A stretch of 64,000 nucleotides of DNA from Streptomyces panaciradicis (GTDB lineage Bacteria; Actinomycetota; Actinomycetes; Streptomycetales; Streptomycetaceae): the NCBI RefSeq assembly GCF_023516615.1, contig NZ_JAMGBF010000050.1:54348-118347 (forward strand). Direction: 5' to 3'. How positions within the stretch are numbered: position 1 is the stretch's first letter; each line of letters opens with the position of its first letter. Positions 1-8,844 of the stretch are shown here, piece by piece. Both the position numbers and the translations under genes were made by a program. The notes beneath the pieces are model-generated. The model was given only the letters and a program-made list of their open reading frames with translations. It searched no databases and had not been told where the DNA came from.

Positions 1-1364
1 TTCACGTGGCCGATCCGGTCGTGGCGGTCGGCGTCGAGGTCGACGGCGTGGGCAACGTCGACGATGTCGTCTTGTACCGCAAACAGCCTCCGCACACCTA
101 TACGCAGGTCAAGTACGCGGCGGACAGCAGCACGCCGGTCAACGAGGAGTACCTGCTCAAGTCCAGCGACCAGGGCGGGCCCTCGATCCTGCGGAAACTG
201 GCGTGGTCTTGGGAGCAGCTGACCCAGGACGGGGCCCCGGTCGACTTCGCGCTGCTCAGCAACCGGTCGCCTGACGCCGGAGATCCCTTGATCTCCCTTC
301 GCGATTCCCGCACCCAGCTTCTCCTGCCGAAGGCGGCCCGGCAGGGCCCGCGCTCCAAGACGGGGCAGGCGCGCATGCGATGGGCCGAGGGAGCCGGCCT
401 GAGTCAGGACAGGCTGCTGGAGCTGCTGAAGGTGCTGCGCTTCGACCTGGCACGGGACGTGCAGCATCTGCATGAGCACCTGCAGATGATGATGTTCGCC
501 GCGGGGTTGCGGTTCGACGAGGAGTCCATGCACGCCGGAGCAGACTGGGTCGCCCGCCAGGTCGCCGACGGGCAGCGTCGGTTGTCCCTGGCGGACATCC
601 GCGAGGCGATCGGGGCGATGCAGCTTGCCGCGGGCTCGTCACGGGCGGTGCTGTCCGTGGCTACCTTGAAGCCCGACCCGATGGCGCAGGACGCTGATTA
701 CGCGGTGGACTGGGTGGATCGCTTCGAGAGCGCCTCGCAGTACACCAAGCGTCGTCCGCTCGCCCCGGCGACCTGGGAGCAGCTGCAGGCGGACCTGGAA
801 GCGGCACCGTCCCGGATGGGGCCGGGCTCCACCGCCGTGGCCCTCACCGGCAGTCTCCGCCTGGCCCCCACGTTCATGGTCGGCGCCGCCTTTCGGATGG
901 TGACCGGTGTCGACATCGCCGTGGCCCAGCGGGCCCAACTGTGGTCGTCCGGTGAGGAGTACGGCAGCCCGCTGGAGCCGGCCGTCGACGAGCATCACCT
1001 CGAGCTCGGCCCCGACCTCGCGGTGGCCGTCGCGGTCGCCACCGACCCGACACGGGATGTGCTGGAATTCCTGCGCGAGCAGCAACTGCCCGTCTCCCGG
1101 CTGCTGGTGCTGCGTCCGCCCGGCGGGCCAAAGGACAACGACGCCATCCCGGACGGGGCAGCGGCCAACGCACTGGCGGTCGGCATCAGGGACTGTGTCC
1201 GCCGCGCCTGCCGCCCGCATCCCCAGATCCATCTGTTCCAGGCCGGCCCCAAGGGGCTGGCCCTGCTGCTGGGCCATCGGTGGAACCGACTGCGCCCCAC
1301 CATCGTGTACGAGGACGTCAACGCGGAGCAGGTGTACGAGAAGGCCTTCGTCGTCAACGCGTGA
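1..1364 (+). CDS. Cap4-like nuclease-SAVED effector, 5' end outside window
   Basis: This is probably a CBASS effector: a DNA endonuclease switched on when its SAVED domain binds a cyclic oligonucleotide. The first visible start is the GTG at position 6, but the frame stays open to base 1 and the usual start of the nuclease domain is missing, so the true start probably lies upstream. The visible part is 452 residues. Near the N-terminus an E-V-D, then VDD, then QVK pattern (about residues 11-37) fits the metal site of a DUF4297-like PD-(D/E)xK nuclease. The C-terminal half ends with the SAVED-type pattern of a strand reading IHLFQAG, an alanine/leucine helix and a final strand. It lies near a truncated CD-NTase at 3025, the expected source of its signal. 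Identification rests on motifs; another nuclease-SAVED subtype is possible. Confidence 0.7.
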   Translation, partial: HVADPVVAVGVEVDGVGNVDDVVLYRKQPPHTYTQVKYAADSSTPVNEEYLLKSSDQGGPSILRKLAWSWEQLTQDGAPVDFALLSNRSPDAGDPLISLRDSRTQLLLPKAARQGPRSKTGQARMRWAEGAGLSQDRLLELLKVLRFDLARDVQHLHEHLQMMMFAAGLRFDEESMHAGADWVARQVADGQRRLSLADIREAIGAMQLAAGSSRAVLSVATLKPDPMAQDADYAVDWVDRFESASQYTKRRPLAPATWEQLQADLEAAPSRMGPGSTAVALTGSLRLAPTFMVGAAFRMVTGVDIAVAQRAQLWSSGEEYGSPLEPAVDEHHLELGPDLAVAVAVATDPTRDVLEFLREQQLPVSRLLVLRPPGGPKDNDAIPDGAAANALAVGIRDCVRRACRPHPQIHLFQAGPKGLALLLGHRWNRLRPTIVYEDVNAEQVYEKAFVVNA

Positions 1365-1428
1365 GCAGGACCAAGCGCTGACGTGGGATGCGGCAGGAGC
1401 GTGTGGTCCGGCTCTTCCGAGGACGTCG

Positions 1429-2568
1429 TCAGGGGCCTGTCGTTGCAGGGGGCGGTGTGCCCTGGACCAGGTGCAGGTCATGGTGGACCAGCGTGAGGCG
1501 GTCGCGGGCCGCCAGCCAGCCCAGTGCGAGGGCGACCGGCAGCGGGCCGTGGAAGAACAGCAGTCCCTCCACCGCGGTCGTGCCGCCCAGGTGCTGCGCC
1601 CACTGCCGCCGCGCGGCCTGCCAGTGCTCCCAGATGTAGGTGGTCACCGCGGCGTTGAGGCCCGGGTCGTCGGGCAGGTAGGCGTCGCCGGCGTCGATGA
1701 CGAGGTAGGCACCGCACGGGCCCTGTCCACCGGCGGGGCTCGCATCGGGCAGACGGTAGCCGGTGTGGTGTTCCGGCCCGTAGGAGACCTGTCCGGTCAT
1801 CGCCACGTGGCGGGCGTCGTCGACCATGGAGGCGGCCGACGCCAGCCGTACGATCAACGCGATCCGGTGACGCTGTTGCCCGGGAGCCTCGGGGATCTCC
1901 ACGAGAGTGGGTTCCTCCGCGCGGTCGGCCAGCCGCAGCTGGCGGACCTGGGTGCGCTGCTGGGCACCGAGCGGAGTGCGCAGCGAGCTGCCGAGCACAA
2001 CCCCGGGAACCACCGACCGCCCGGCCTGCTGCGACAGATGCATCACGACCAGCGACGTCTGGACATCGTCGGCCAGGCGTCGCCCGAGGAGAAATGCATC
2101 CTGTAGATGCGCGAGGACGTAGAGCGCGACCTCCGGCTCCGCGGCTCCGGCCGCCCGCAGCTCCTCGATCTGCGCGTCGACGAGCCGGGCTACGAAGTCG
2201 ACGATCTCCGGACGCCCCTGCACCGAGACTTCGCCGGGCCACAACAGCGCACGGTCGACGACCAGCGTCGCGTCATGCGTCCGGCGCGAGGCGTTCTTCA
2301 GCGCCAGGACGCGGGACGCCTGCGTACGGTCCGCCGGATACAGGCTGACCACCACGCCGAGCCCGCGCGGACGCTGCAGCACCCACCCTGCCAGGACCAG
2401 GACGAGGGCTGCGGCGAAGACCGCGGCGAACACCCACGGCCGGTGCGTCCATTGCTCCAGGATGTTCGGTACGACCCCGAGCGCGACGGCCGTACAGGCC
2501 GCCATCAGCAGTGTGCCGCCGCCCTCCCGCGAGAACACCAGCCGTGTCAACTGCCCCATCCACCGCAT
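1429..2568 (-). CDS. two-transmembrane SAVED-like protein (Cap14-like)
   Basis: This 379-residue protein has two hydrophobic segments near its N-terminus (about residues 18-34 and 42-60), followed by a large soluble domain. The last 60 residues read like a SAVED C-terminus: a strand ending LLFFHGP, an alanine/leucine helix, then LTLVHHD. A TM-SAVED layout matches the Cap14 class of CBASS effectors, which are thought to disrupt the inner membrane on ligand binding. I chose the ATG at 2568 because AGGAG sits seven bases upstream; the frame runs further upstream but is arginine- and glycine-rich with no other good ribosome site. It is convergent with the nuclease-SAVED gene and divergent from the CD-NTase. 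Two different SAVED proteins beside one CD-NTase is unusual. The SAVED assignment is moderate because the central part is divergent. Confidence 0.6.
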   Translation of the reverse strand: MRWMGQLTRLVFSREGGGTLLMAACTAVALGVVPNILEQWTHRPWVFAAVFAAALVLVLAGWVLQRPRGLGVVVSLYPADRTQASRVLALKNASRRTHDATLVVDRALLWPGEVSVQGRPEIVDFVARLVDAQIEELRAAGAAEPEVALYVLAHLQDAFLLGRRLADDVQTSLVVMHLSQQAGRSVVPGVVLGSSLRTPLGAQQRTQVRQLRLADRAEEPTLVEIPEAPGQQRHRIALIVRLASAASMVDDARHVAMTGQVSYGPEHHTGYRLPDASPAGGQGPCGAYLVIDAGDAYLPDDPGLNAAVTTYIWEHWQAARRQWAQHLGGTTAVEGLLFFHGPLPVALALGWLAARDRLTLVHHDLHLVQGTPPPATTGP

Positions 2569-2873
2569 GCGCCTACTCCTTCCCGCCCCAGTTGCGACGA
2601 TCCTGCGCCAGGAACCAGAGGCACGCCACCCTCGACCCGGTGTACGTCCCGCCGAACCGGTGCGTCGCCCACCTGCGCGGACGAGCTGCCTGCCGTCTGC
2701 TGACCGAGCCGTGTTGATCAACGGGCCCGGCGGCACGGGGAATTGTCAGTGGCGCGTCCTACGCTTGTGGTTGAGCAGCCGGAAATGCCTGTTGTGGCCG
2801 CAGATCTCTCACCGAGGAGTCAGCGGCCGCGGTGTGCACCCGGGTGGACGTCACGCCTGAGGAGGCACAACGC
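2569..2873. other. divergent intergenic region between SAVED-like and CD-NTase genes
   Basis: No convincing gene is visible in this stretch. It should hold the promoters for the divergent transcription units. A TTGTCAGTGGCGCGT block occurs at about 2744-2758 and is repeated almost exactly upstream of the MBL gene near 40533. Its TTGTCA could be a -35 element for the rightward genes. I see no terminator hairpin. Confidence 0.4.
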
Positions 2874-2972
2874 ATGGTGAACGGCGAGCTGTCCGACGCG
2901 CTCCTGTTCCCGACGGCCTCCAGTGAGGCCGTCGGTCCTCTCCTTGCCGGCCCGGCCCTGTCGAAGGGGTGA
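2874..2972 (+). CDS. possible 32-residue small protein upstream of CD-NTase
   Basis: A short reading frame starts at an ATG preceded by GAGGAGG at nine bases, one of the best ribosome-binding sites in the area, and ends at 2972, 52 bases before the CD-NTase start. Codon third positions are mostly G or C. The peptide (MVNGELSDALLFP...) matches nothing I recognise. It could be a leader peptide coupled to CD-NTase translation or a leftover of a decayed gene. Only the start signal and codon use support it. Confidence 0.35.
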   Translation: MVNGELSDALLFPTASSEAVGPLLAGPALSKG

Positions 2973-3024
2973 GCCAGGCCCAGCGCTGCCCACGCAGTCA
3001 CATCTCTTGGATCGGAGGGCCCCG

Positions 3025-3672
3025 ATGGCTCACCTGAAGCAGCAGTTCAAAGAGGCGCTGAGCTCCATCGAGCCCGGCGACGACAAGACCAACGCGCCCG
3101 AGGCCCACCGCCTCGTCCGTGATGTCCTCGAGGCCGACCCGAAGCTCGCCGAGTACGGTGTCAGCCCGGTGTTGATCGGTTCCTACAAGCGCAACGTGTC
3201 CATCCGCAGGATCAAGGACGTCGACGTGTTCGTGCGCCTTACCGACGTCCCCGGGGACGTCACGGCGAAGGACATCCTCGACAGATTCTTCAAGGTTCTG
3301 CACGCGGAGTTCGGCACCGACGCCGACGGGCACCGGCGTACCAAGCGCCAGGACCGGAGCCTGCAGGTCTCCTTCCCGGAGTACGACCTCTACGTCGACG
3401 CGGTGCCTGCCCGTCCCTACGGGGACGGGACGTGGGAGATCCCGCAGAAGGGCGACGGGAACGAGTGGGTGCGCACCAACCCCGACGGGTTGACGGCACT
3501 GTCGAGCACGATGAACGCGGACCACGACGAGTACTACGTGCCGACCGTCAAGTTGCTGCGTCAGACCCGTCGTGCCCTGCTCGGCATGAAGAAGCCCGGC
3601 GGCTTCTTCATCGAGATGGCTGCCTATCAGGCGTTTGCCTCGGGCTCTGACAAATCCGCCAGTGATCACTAG
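3025..3672 (+). CDS. CD-NTase (CBASS nucleotidyltransferase), C-terminally truncated
   Basis: CD-NTases make cyclic di- or trinucleotide alarm signals during phage infection. The active-site signature is intact: GSYKRNVSI, then DVDVFV carrying two metal-binding aspartates (about residues 51-70), and a third acid in LYVDAVP (about residue 120). The ATG at 3025 follows GGAGGG at five to six bases. At 215 residues the protein is clearly shorter than the usual 300 or more. It stops just after the helix GGFFIEMAAYQAF, where the remaining C-terminal helical domain should follow. The coding sequence runs directly into AGTGATCACTAG, the first unit of a repeat array, and the stop codon lies inside that unit. 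I infer that an insertion or deletion removed the 3' end. The product probably lacks part of the fold and may be inactive. Confidence 0.8.
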   Translation: MAHLKQQFKEALSSIEPGDDKTNAPEAHRLVRDVLEADPKLAEYGVSPVLIGSYKRNVSIRRIKDVDVFVRLTDVPGDVTAKDILDRFFKVLHAEFGTDADGHRRTKRQDRSLQVSFPEYDLYVDAVPARPYGDGTWEIPQKGDGNEWVRTNPDGLTALSSTMNADHDEYYVPTVKLLRQTRRALLGMKKPGGFFIEMAAYQAFASGSDKSASDH

Positions 3673-3840
3673 ATGGATGATGCGTTGACCTTGGAATATA
3701 GTGATCGACCCCGGATTCTCGGCAGTGGCGCAGTGCAGTTCTGAGCTGGGGTCTTTCTGACAGCTCTGGGACCTGAAGAGGCTCCGAAGTGCAGGTCTAG
3801 TGATCATCTCGGAATGTAGTGATCGGCACGAGATTTTTAT
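3661..3840 (+). repeat. TAGTGATC repeat array A
   Basis: Four copies of a unit close to TAGTGATC-N4-CCGGATTT occur in one orientation: AGTGATCACT at 3661, then units at 3699-3717, 3798-3816 and 3817-3836. The last two are back to back. The stretch between them (about 3699-3840) aligns imperfectly with 17765-17880. Short spaced direct repeats of this kind are typical of transposase-binding sites at transposon ends. The array starts exactly where the CD-NTase coding sequence breaks off, which supports the reading as an element boundary. Confidence 0.6.
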
Positions 3841-4075
3841 ACAGCTGCGTGGTGCGGAGAGTCAGGTATGTGCTGGTCAGGGGCGCATTTGGCAAATCGC
3901 GTCTGTGGTCGACTACTGAAGAGAAGCACGGCCACAGGCCAGGGGAGTGGGCCGTGTACGCGCTGGACAGGCAGGCCTGCAGTGGCTCCCCGCCTGCCGA
4001 ACTCGCTGCGCCGAATAGTGGCGCTGCTTTCCTCGCTCTTCCAGAGACCCGCAGCGTCTTGGACAGTGCTACCAC
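3841..4075. other. gene-poor stretch after array A
   Basis: Short frames are open here on both strands, but their codon third positions are not G/C-biased as in real genes of this genome and none has a good ribosome site. I see nothing I can name. Confidence 0.4.
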
Positions 4076-4273
4076 GTGGTAGCTGCTGCCGATGGAGACG
4101 TCGTCTGTCAGGCCTGTCTCAAGAAGCCGGGCGACTGCGGTGGTGCCTGCGGCCTGTGCCAACGCATCGATGAGTTCTCCGCCGCCATCCACCAGTGGCT
4201 GGTGGTAACCGGCCGCATCGACCCCGCCGCGCACATCACCCACCTGGAAATCCGCACCTGGCGGCCCCGCTAA
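4076..4273 (+). CDS. small cysteine-rich protein, possibly a remnant
   Basis: This frame of 65 residues has strong G/C codon third positions and a cysteine cluster, VCQACLKKPGDCGGACGLC (about residues 10-28), that could bind zinc. It is followed by a helix-like segment and a C-terminus ending HLEIRTWRPR. The first residues are weakly supported: the only start is a GTG at 4076 without a clear ribosome site, so the gene may be cut at its 5' end. It lies 89 bases upstream of the large nuclease-NACHT gene on the same strand. I do not recognise the family. Confidence 0.4.
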   Translation: MVAAADGDVVCQACLKKPGDCGGACGLCQRIDEFSAAIHQWLVVTGRIDPAAHITHLEIRTWRPR

Positions 4274-4362
4274 CGCTAGCCAGAGGGACGCTCGGAGGCC
4301 GACGGTCTGCAGTGTCTCCGCGAACCCGAAGATCATCGTGGGGCAGCCTTTACGCTGTGTAC

Positions 4363-7300
4363 GTGGTCGACAGCTTAGAGGCGAGGCGGGGAAGCGTTGC
4401 TGGCGCTTCTGGTGATGCGGGCACTGAGTACCGGCGCGGCGTTGCTGCCTACACCGTTGCATGCGGTCTGGCAGGAGTCTCCCTGCCGCGCATCGGGATT
4501 CCATCCGCACATGCCCGAGTGGCATCGGTGTCGCTGGAGACCGACGACCCGGTCGACGACATCCGGATCGATTTCGACTCAGGGTGGCGAGCGCTCGTAC
4601 AGGCCAAGCGAAGCCTGACGGCCGGGAAGCCTCTTAAGGAAGCCGTGGCCCAGTGGGTGCACGCCGCGGAAGCTGGTCTGAACCCCGCCAAGGATCGTCT
4701 GGTGATCGTCGCCGGAGCGCTGAGCGGTCCCATGAAGCACCTCCAGCGGGTTCTTGACCGCGGGCGGACCGATCATCCCGGCGCGCCCAGCAAGCCCGAG
4801 GCGGATGTGCTGGCGGATGTCCGTCGACTACTCGGCGCTTTGGACGAGCAGGCACAGGACCTGGTCCTCAAATGCACGGTGATCTGGGAACTGCAGGTAG
4901 AGGAACCGGGTGACCCAGGGGCCCAGCTGGCCATGGACCACCTGCGTCACGTGGTCGCCGACGGCACCCACAAATCGGCGGGCGACGCGTGGGAAGCCCT
5001 GGTCAGGGTCTCAGGCCGCGCTGCGCGGCTCCGGGGCGGATACAAGATCGCTGGCTGGCTGGACGCCCTGCACGGTGAAAGCATCGAGATCGGCAGTACC
5101 GGCAGCGCGCCGACGGCCGTGCTTGAGTTCCGGCGAGGGGCACTGCAGCGGTATATCGCGCGCCTCACTCGCGAGGGAACGCAGATCGACCTGCGTGCGC
5201 TGGGCGCCGAGCTGCCTAGCCTCCCGCTCGCGCAAGCAGACGCGAATATCAAAGTGGGCACCGACACTGAAGATGAGCGGAGCGAAAGCGAGTTGATCTG
5301 GGCTTTCCTGCGGCGCGGTCGCGTTGTGCTGACGGGCTTGCCCGGCGGTGGCAAGACCACTGCGCTGAAGCAGCTGGCGGCGGAACTGGCTTCGGACCGG
5401 ACCCTCCCGCTACCGGTGCGGGTATCGCTCCGTGAAGTCAACACGGCTGGGTCGCAATCCAGTTTCCGGGACCGTCTCATCGCCGTCGCGGTGCGCGATG
5501 ACAGGCCAGGAGACCGAATCGAGCTCACCCACGAGATCAACGAGCGCCTGGATCGAGACGGCGGCATCGCTCTGCTCCTAGACTCGCTGGATGAGACTTA
5601 CGACCAGCGTCGGAAGGTGGTCAGCGAGATCGCCGACCTGGTTGCTGACCTGCCGGCAGGAGTCTGCATCCTGCTGTCCACACGCGATGTCGCCTATGGA
5701 CAGGCTTCCACCCTCGGCTGGCCGAGCCTGCGTCTGCGATCACCCTCCGAGGTGGAGAGCACGGTGACCGCTGTCCTGGAGGCGGCCGCATCCCAGAAGC
5801 GTGCCAAGCCAACCGACCGGCGGGACTGGGTTGCCCAGCGCGCAGCATGGGTGCGGTCAACGCTGGCGCAGGACGCACAGCTCCGCGAAACGCCCCTCCT
5901 CCCCGTGCTGTTAGCGCTGCTCGCCGCACGGAAATCAACCCAGTCGCTCCCCACGCGGCGCGCGAGAATCCTCGAAGCCGTCGTGAAGCAAGTCGTCGCC
6001 GATCACGAGGTACAGCGCCGCGACGGACGCACTCTGGGACCGTTGACAGGCACTGCCCTGAACACGGCGAGCATGCAGGCATTCACCAGCGAGGCTGCAG
6101 AAATCCTGAACAGCCGGGGACAGGCCGATGCGGAATCAGTCGCGGCCGCCGTCGCCGCCGACCTCCGCGAACCCTGGGGGCTGCCGCCGGCGCAGGCGAT
6201 TACCGCGGCCTGGGAGGCGGTCCGGCTCTTCGACGAGACCGGAATCTTCGTCATGTCAGGCCCCGACGAGACCATCGCCCCACGCATCACCCTCTTCGCG
6301 GAGATCGGAGACGCCATGCAGATCGTCTCGCGCCCGCAGGAGATCCCGGCATGGGTCGCGGCGCGAATCGCGGCCCAGCAATTCGAACCACTGGTGCTGG
6401 CGTGCGCTCTCAGCCGGAGCGTAGCGCGCGCCACCTCCGACGCCCTCCAAAGCAGCCCCGGGAATATCGCGCTGGCGAAGGCGCTTGCCCAGGCCGACCG
6501 GGAAGGGGCGGACCTCGACGACGCCACCGTCCGGCAGGTCTGCGAGAGCTTGATTGCTCACGTTGCTGAGGGAACTCAGGATGCGTGGTTGAGCTGGACC
6601 GACCTCCTTCGGCTGTCGATCCCCGTTGACCTGCGTGCCTCCGCGGAGGCCGCCGCAGCGCATCACGGCACGGACTACGCCCTGGTGGCGCGGGCGTCGC
6701 TGGCGCTCCACTTTCGCCCCGACGGCTCCCGCCCGGAAGATCCCCAGATACTCAAGGACCTGCTCGGCCTGCGGTCCCTGCCGCGCCGACCGTCAGTGAG
6801 CAAGAGCGTGAAGGTCACCCTTGAAGCGTGGATGATGGACAGGACATTGGGCGAGACACAGCAGAAAGCTGCCGAGGCCCTGCTGGAGCATGTCCCGGAC
6901 GCTTCTTCTCTCATCGCAGCTCTTGCCATCGACGCTCCGTACGGGCTGCAGGAAGCCCTCACACGACTTCTCGACGACCGGGGCTTCGAGGACGATGTTC
7001 AAGCCATTCAGCACGCCAACGCGCAGCGATTCAAGGACTTCAGGCTGCCCTCGTGGGCCCCAGAGCGCGACGGCACCGCCTACGCACACTTCCTTGAGCT
7101 GGTAGCCGACCACACCACGTCCGACCTCACTACCGTGCAGGCAATCCTCCTCGATGAGCTGGCCGAGTTCGTCGAAACGATGGAGATGAACGACGGCGGC
7201 GTAACGCAGCTGCACAAGCAGCCGGACGACGTGCTCCGAGAACTCATCGCACTGACCACATCCCTGTACGGATTCGACCGTTCGGTCCTCGCGACCCAAG

Positions 7301-7974
7301 CCAAGATCGCGTGGTTCCGCCTGGAACACTGGGACGGCAACGCCCCCTACTTCGCGCTCTTCGACGCCGCATCCAAGCGATCCCGCCCCGACTGGACCGC
7401 GGTGCGCGATCGCGATGCGGCGGTGCGATTGCTGATGCGGCTGTTCACCCTTGGCCTCGGGCAGGCAGTATTCGCAGCGAGGTCCTTGTACGACACGTCC
7501 GTCGCCGAGCAGGCAGCCCCGCAACTACGCCAACTCCTGCCCCAGCTTCGCCCCAGCACACGACATGAACACATTGCAGCCGTGACGCTGGCATCGCTCA
7601 CGCCAGGCCCGGAACCCGATTGCTGGGCGGACAGCGAGGACCCGGTCCTGCGTTCCGTGGCGGCTTTGTTGATCGAGCCCGTCATTGGAAACACCGTCGG
7701 TGCCCAGTTTCGACAGCTTCTTGACGACCCCGATGGCCACGTCCAGGAAGCAGCGCTCCGACACCTCATCAAGGCCCGCCCACCGGAACTCACCGCGATC
7801 ATGAACGACATCCTCGCCCGGCCAAGACCAGGATGGATGTGCTTGAACTGCCGCACCGTGAACCTCCCACCGGGATCCGCCTCATGCACCAGCGACAAGT
7901 GCTCCACAGTCGGGGCCGATCCCGCCAAGCTCGCGGCCGAGTTCCTGCAGGCAAAGCCGCACGATGCGAGCTGA
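4363..7974 (+). CDS. nuclease-NACHT/STAND defence protein with C-terminal zinc ribbon
   Basis: This 1203-residue protein has the build of a single-gene antiphage sensor. The N-terminus carries a restriction-type nuclease pattern (ETDDPVDDIRID, then VQAKRS, about residues 50-75), resembling the DUF4297 nucleases. A STAND/NACHT NTPase follows, with Walker A GLPGGGKTT at about residue 325 and Walker B LLLDSLDE at about residue 404. The long helical C-terminal half probably senses the trigger. It ends in a zinc ribbon with two cysteine pairs (CLNC and, later, C-x5-C; about residues 1160-1180). The start is uncertain: GTG codons at 4357 and 4363 are the last before clear homology-like sequence, and the frame upstream looks non-coding. 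In known systems of this build, ligand binding oligomerises the NTPase and releases the nuclease. The gene stands alone inside the segment bounded by repeat arrays A and B. Confidence 0.75.
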   Translation: MVDSLEARRGSVAGASGDAGTEYRRGVAAYTVACGLAGVSLPRIGIPSAHARVASVSLETDDPVDDIRIDFDSGWRALVQAKRSLTAGKPLKEAVAQWVHAAEAGLNPAKDRLVIVAGALSGPMKHLQRVLDRGRTDHPGAPSKPEADVLADVRRLLGALDEQAQDLVLKCTVIWELQVEEPGDPGAQLAMDHLRHVVADGTHKSAGDAWEALVRVSGRAARLRGGYKIAGWLDALHGESIEIGSTGSAPTAVLEFRRGALQRYIARLTREGTQIDLRALGAELPSLPLAQADANIKVGTDTEDERSESELIWAFLRRGRVVLTGLPGGGKTTALKQLAAELASDRTLPLPVRVSLREVNTAGSQSSFRDRLIAVAVRDDRPGDRIELTHEINERLDRDGGIALLLDSLDETYDQRRKVVSEIADLVADLPAGVCILLSTRDVAYGQASTLGWPSLRLRSPSEVESTVTAVLEAAASQKRAKPTDRRDWVAQRAAWVRSTLAQDAQLRETPLLPVLLALLAARKSTQSLPTRRARILEAVVKQVVADHEVQRRDGRTLGPLTGTALNTASMQAFTSEAAEILNSRGQADAESVAAAVAADLREPWGLPPAQAITAAWEAVRLFDETGIFVMSGPDETIAPRITLFAEIGDAMQIVSRPQEIPAWVAARIAAQQFEPLVLACALSRSVARATSDALQSSPGNIALAKALAQADREGADLDDATVRQVCESLIAHVAEGTQDAWLSWTDLLRLSIPVDLRASAEAAAAHHGTDYALVARASLALHFRPDGSRPEDPQILKDLLGLRSLPRRPSVSKSVKVTLEAWMMDRTLGETQQKAAEALLEHVPDASSLIAALAIDAPYGLQEALTRLLDDRGFEDDVQAIQHANAQRFKDFRLPSWAPERDGTAYAHFLELVADHTTSDLTTVQAILLDELAEFVETMEMNDGGVTQLHKQPDDVLRELIALTTSLYGFDRSVLATQAKIAWFRLEHWDGNAPYFALFDAASKRSRPDWTAVRDRDAAVRLLMRLFTLGLGQAVFAARSLYDTSVAEQAAPQLRQLLPQLRPSTRHEHIAAVTLASLTPGPEPDCWADSEDPVLRSVAALLIEPVIGNTVGAQFRQLLDDPDGHVQEAALRHLIKARPPELTAIMNDILARPRPGWMCLNCRTVNLPPGSASCTSDKCSTVGADPAKLAAEFLQAKPHDAS

Positions 7975-8198
7975 CTGCCTCCGACGCGCAGATGCTTGGC
8001 TGCCGTCGCCCGCGCCGGCCCACCCGCAAGGTGGCGGGCCGCGCGGACCCTCCCGACTCGGCTGGGCAGGGTGACCCACCAGCGAGCAACAGGGAAGTCA
8101 GCCATGGCTGACGTCAGCCACCAGCGCAGACAGCGCGCGCGATAGGCGGAACAGGCGGCGCACCGGCCCGGCGGGCGAGGACCGCCGGTAGCTTCGTG

Positions 8199-8693
8199 CT
8201 ATGGCGCCTCTTCGGATTCCCCCTCCAGTCTGTGGACGACTTCCATGAGGCGTCGATACGTCTCGCCATCTGCCCGACCGGAGAGATAGCGGAGGCTGTC
8301 CTCCAGCGGCGGGTAGCGTCCAGGTGCGCTGCTACGCAGGTCATCCAGGATATCCAGAAATTCCGGAGAAGCCCCTGCCTCTCGGGCATCGCGCGCGAGC
8401 TGGCGAAGCAGGTCCTCGTTTCGTGGCCGGGGGAAGCCAGGCACCTGTGCGATTTCCTCGCTCGTGACGGGGCCGGGCCGCTGGGAGTCCAGAACCGTAA
8501 TGCCCTTGGTTGTCGAGGCTGTCGGGCTCAGAAGGACGCGTGTCTGCCAGGAGTAGGCAATCCTGTCAGGCTCGCCGGTAAGAGGGCCAACCCGTCCTGG
8601 GCTGCCAGCAGCCAGCGTACGGAGGCAGTGAACCACTACTTGCGCCCATCGATCTCCTGGCGACGCCTGCTGGAAACGGCCCGTCTGGAGCAC
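8199..8693 (-). CDS. hypothetical protein downstream of methylase-HEPN gene
   Basis: This 164-residue protein is mostly hydrophilic, with a helical, acidic C-terminal third (LLRQLARDAREAG, then EFLDILDDLRSS). The start shown is a GTG. It follows the methylase-HEPN gene by 151 bases on the same strand, so the two may be co-transcribed, which would make it a candidate accessory or immunity partner. I recognise no domain, and no membrane segment or signal peptide is visible. The gap between the two genes holds no obvious terminator. The call as a gene rests on codon use and position only. Confidence 0.5.
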   Translation of the reverse strand: MLQTGRFQQASPGDRWAQVVVHCLRTLAAGSPGRVGPLTGEPDRIAYSWQTRVLLSPTASTTKGITVLDSQRPGPVTSEEIAQVPGFPRPRNEDLLRQLARDAREAGASPEFLDILDDLRSSAPGRYPPLEDSLRYLSGRADGETYRRLMEVVHRLEGESEEAP

Positions 8694-8844
8694 GGGCGCC
8701 CCGGTGCCGTCACGAGTGCCGCCCGGCAGGCGAGTTGATCTGTCCCTGCGCAGGCTGTGAGGATCGTGACGCGCCGGGGCACCTCACGTCCTCTCCGATC
8801 TCCTCTCGCTCATCTGCTCGCGCCCTCATGTGTGGCTGCAACGT

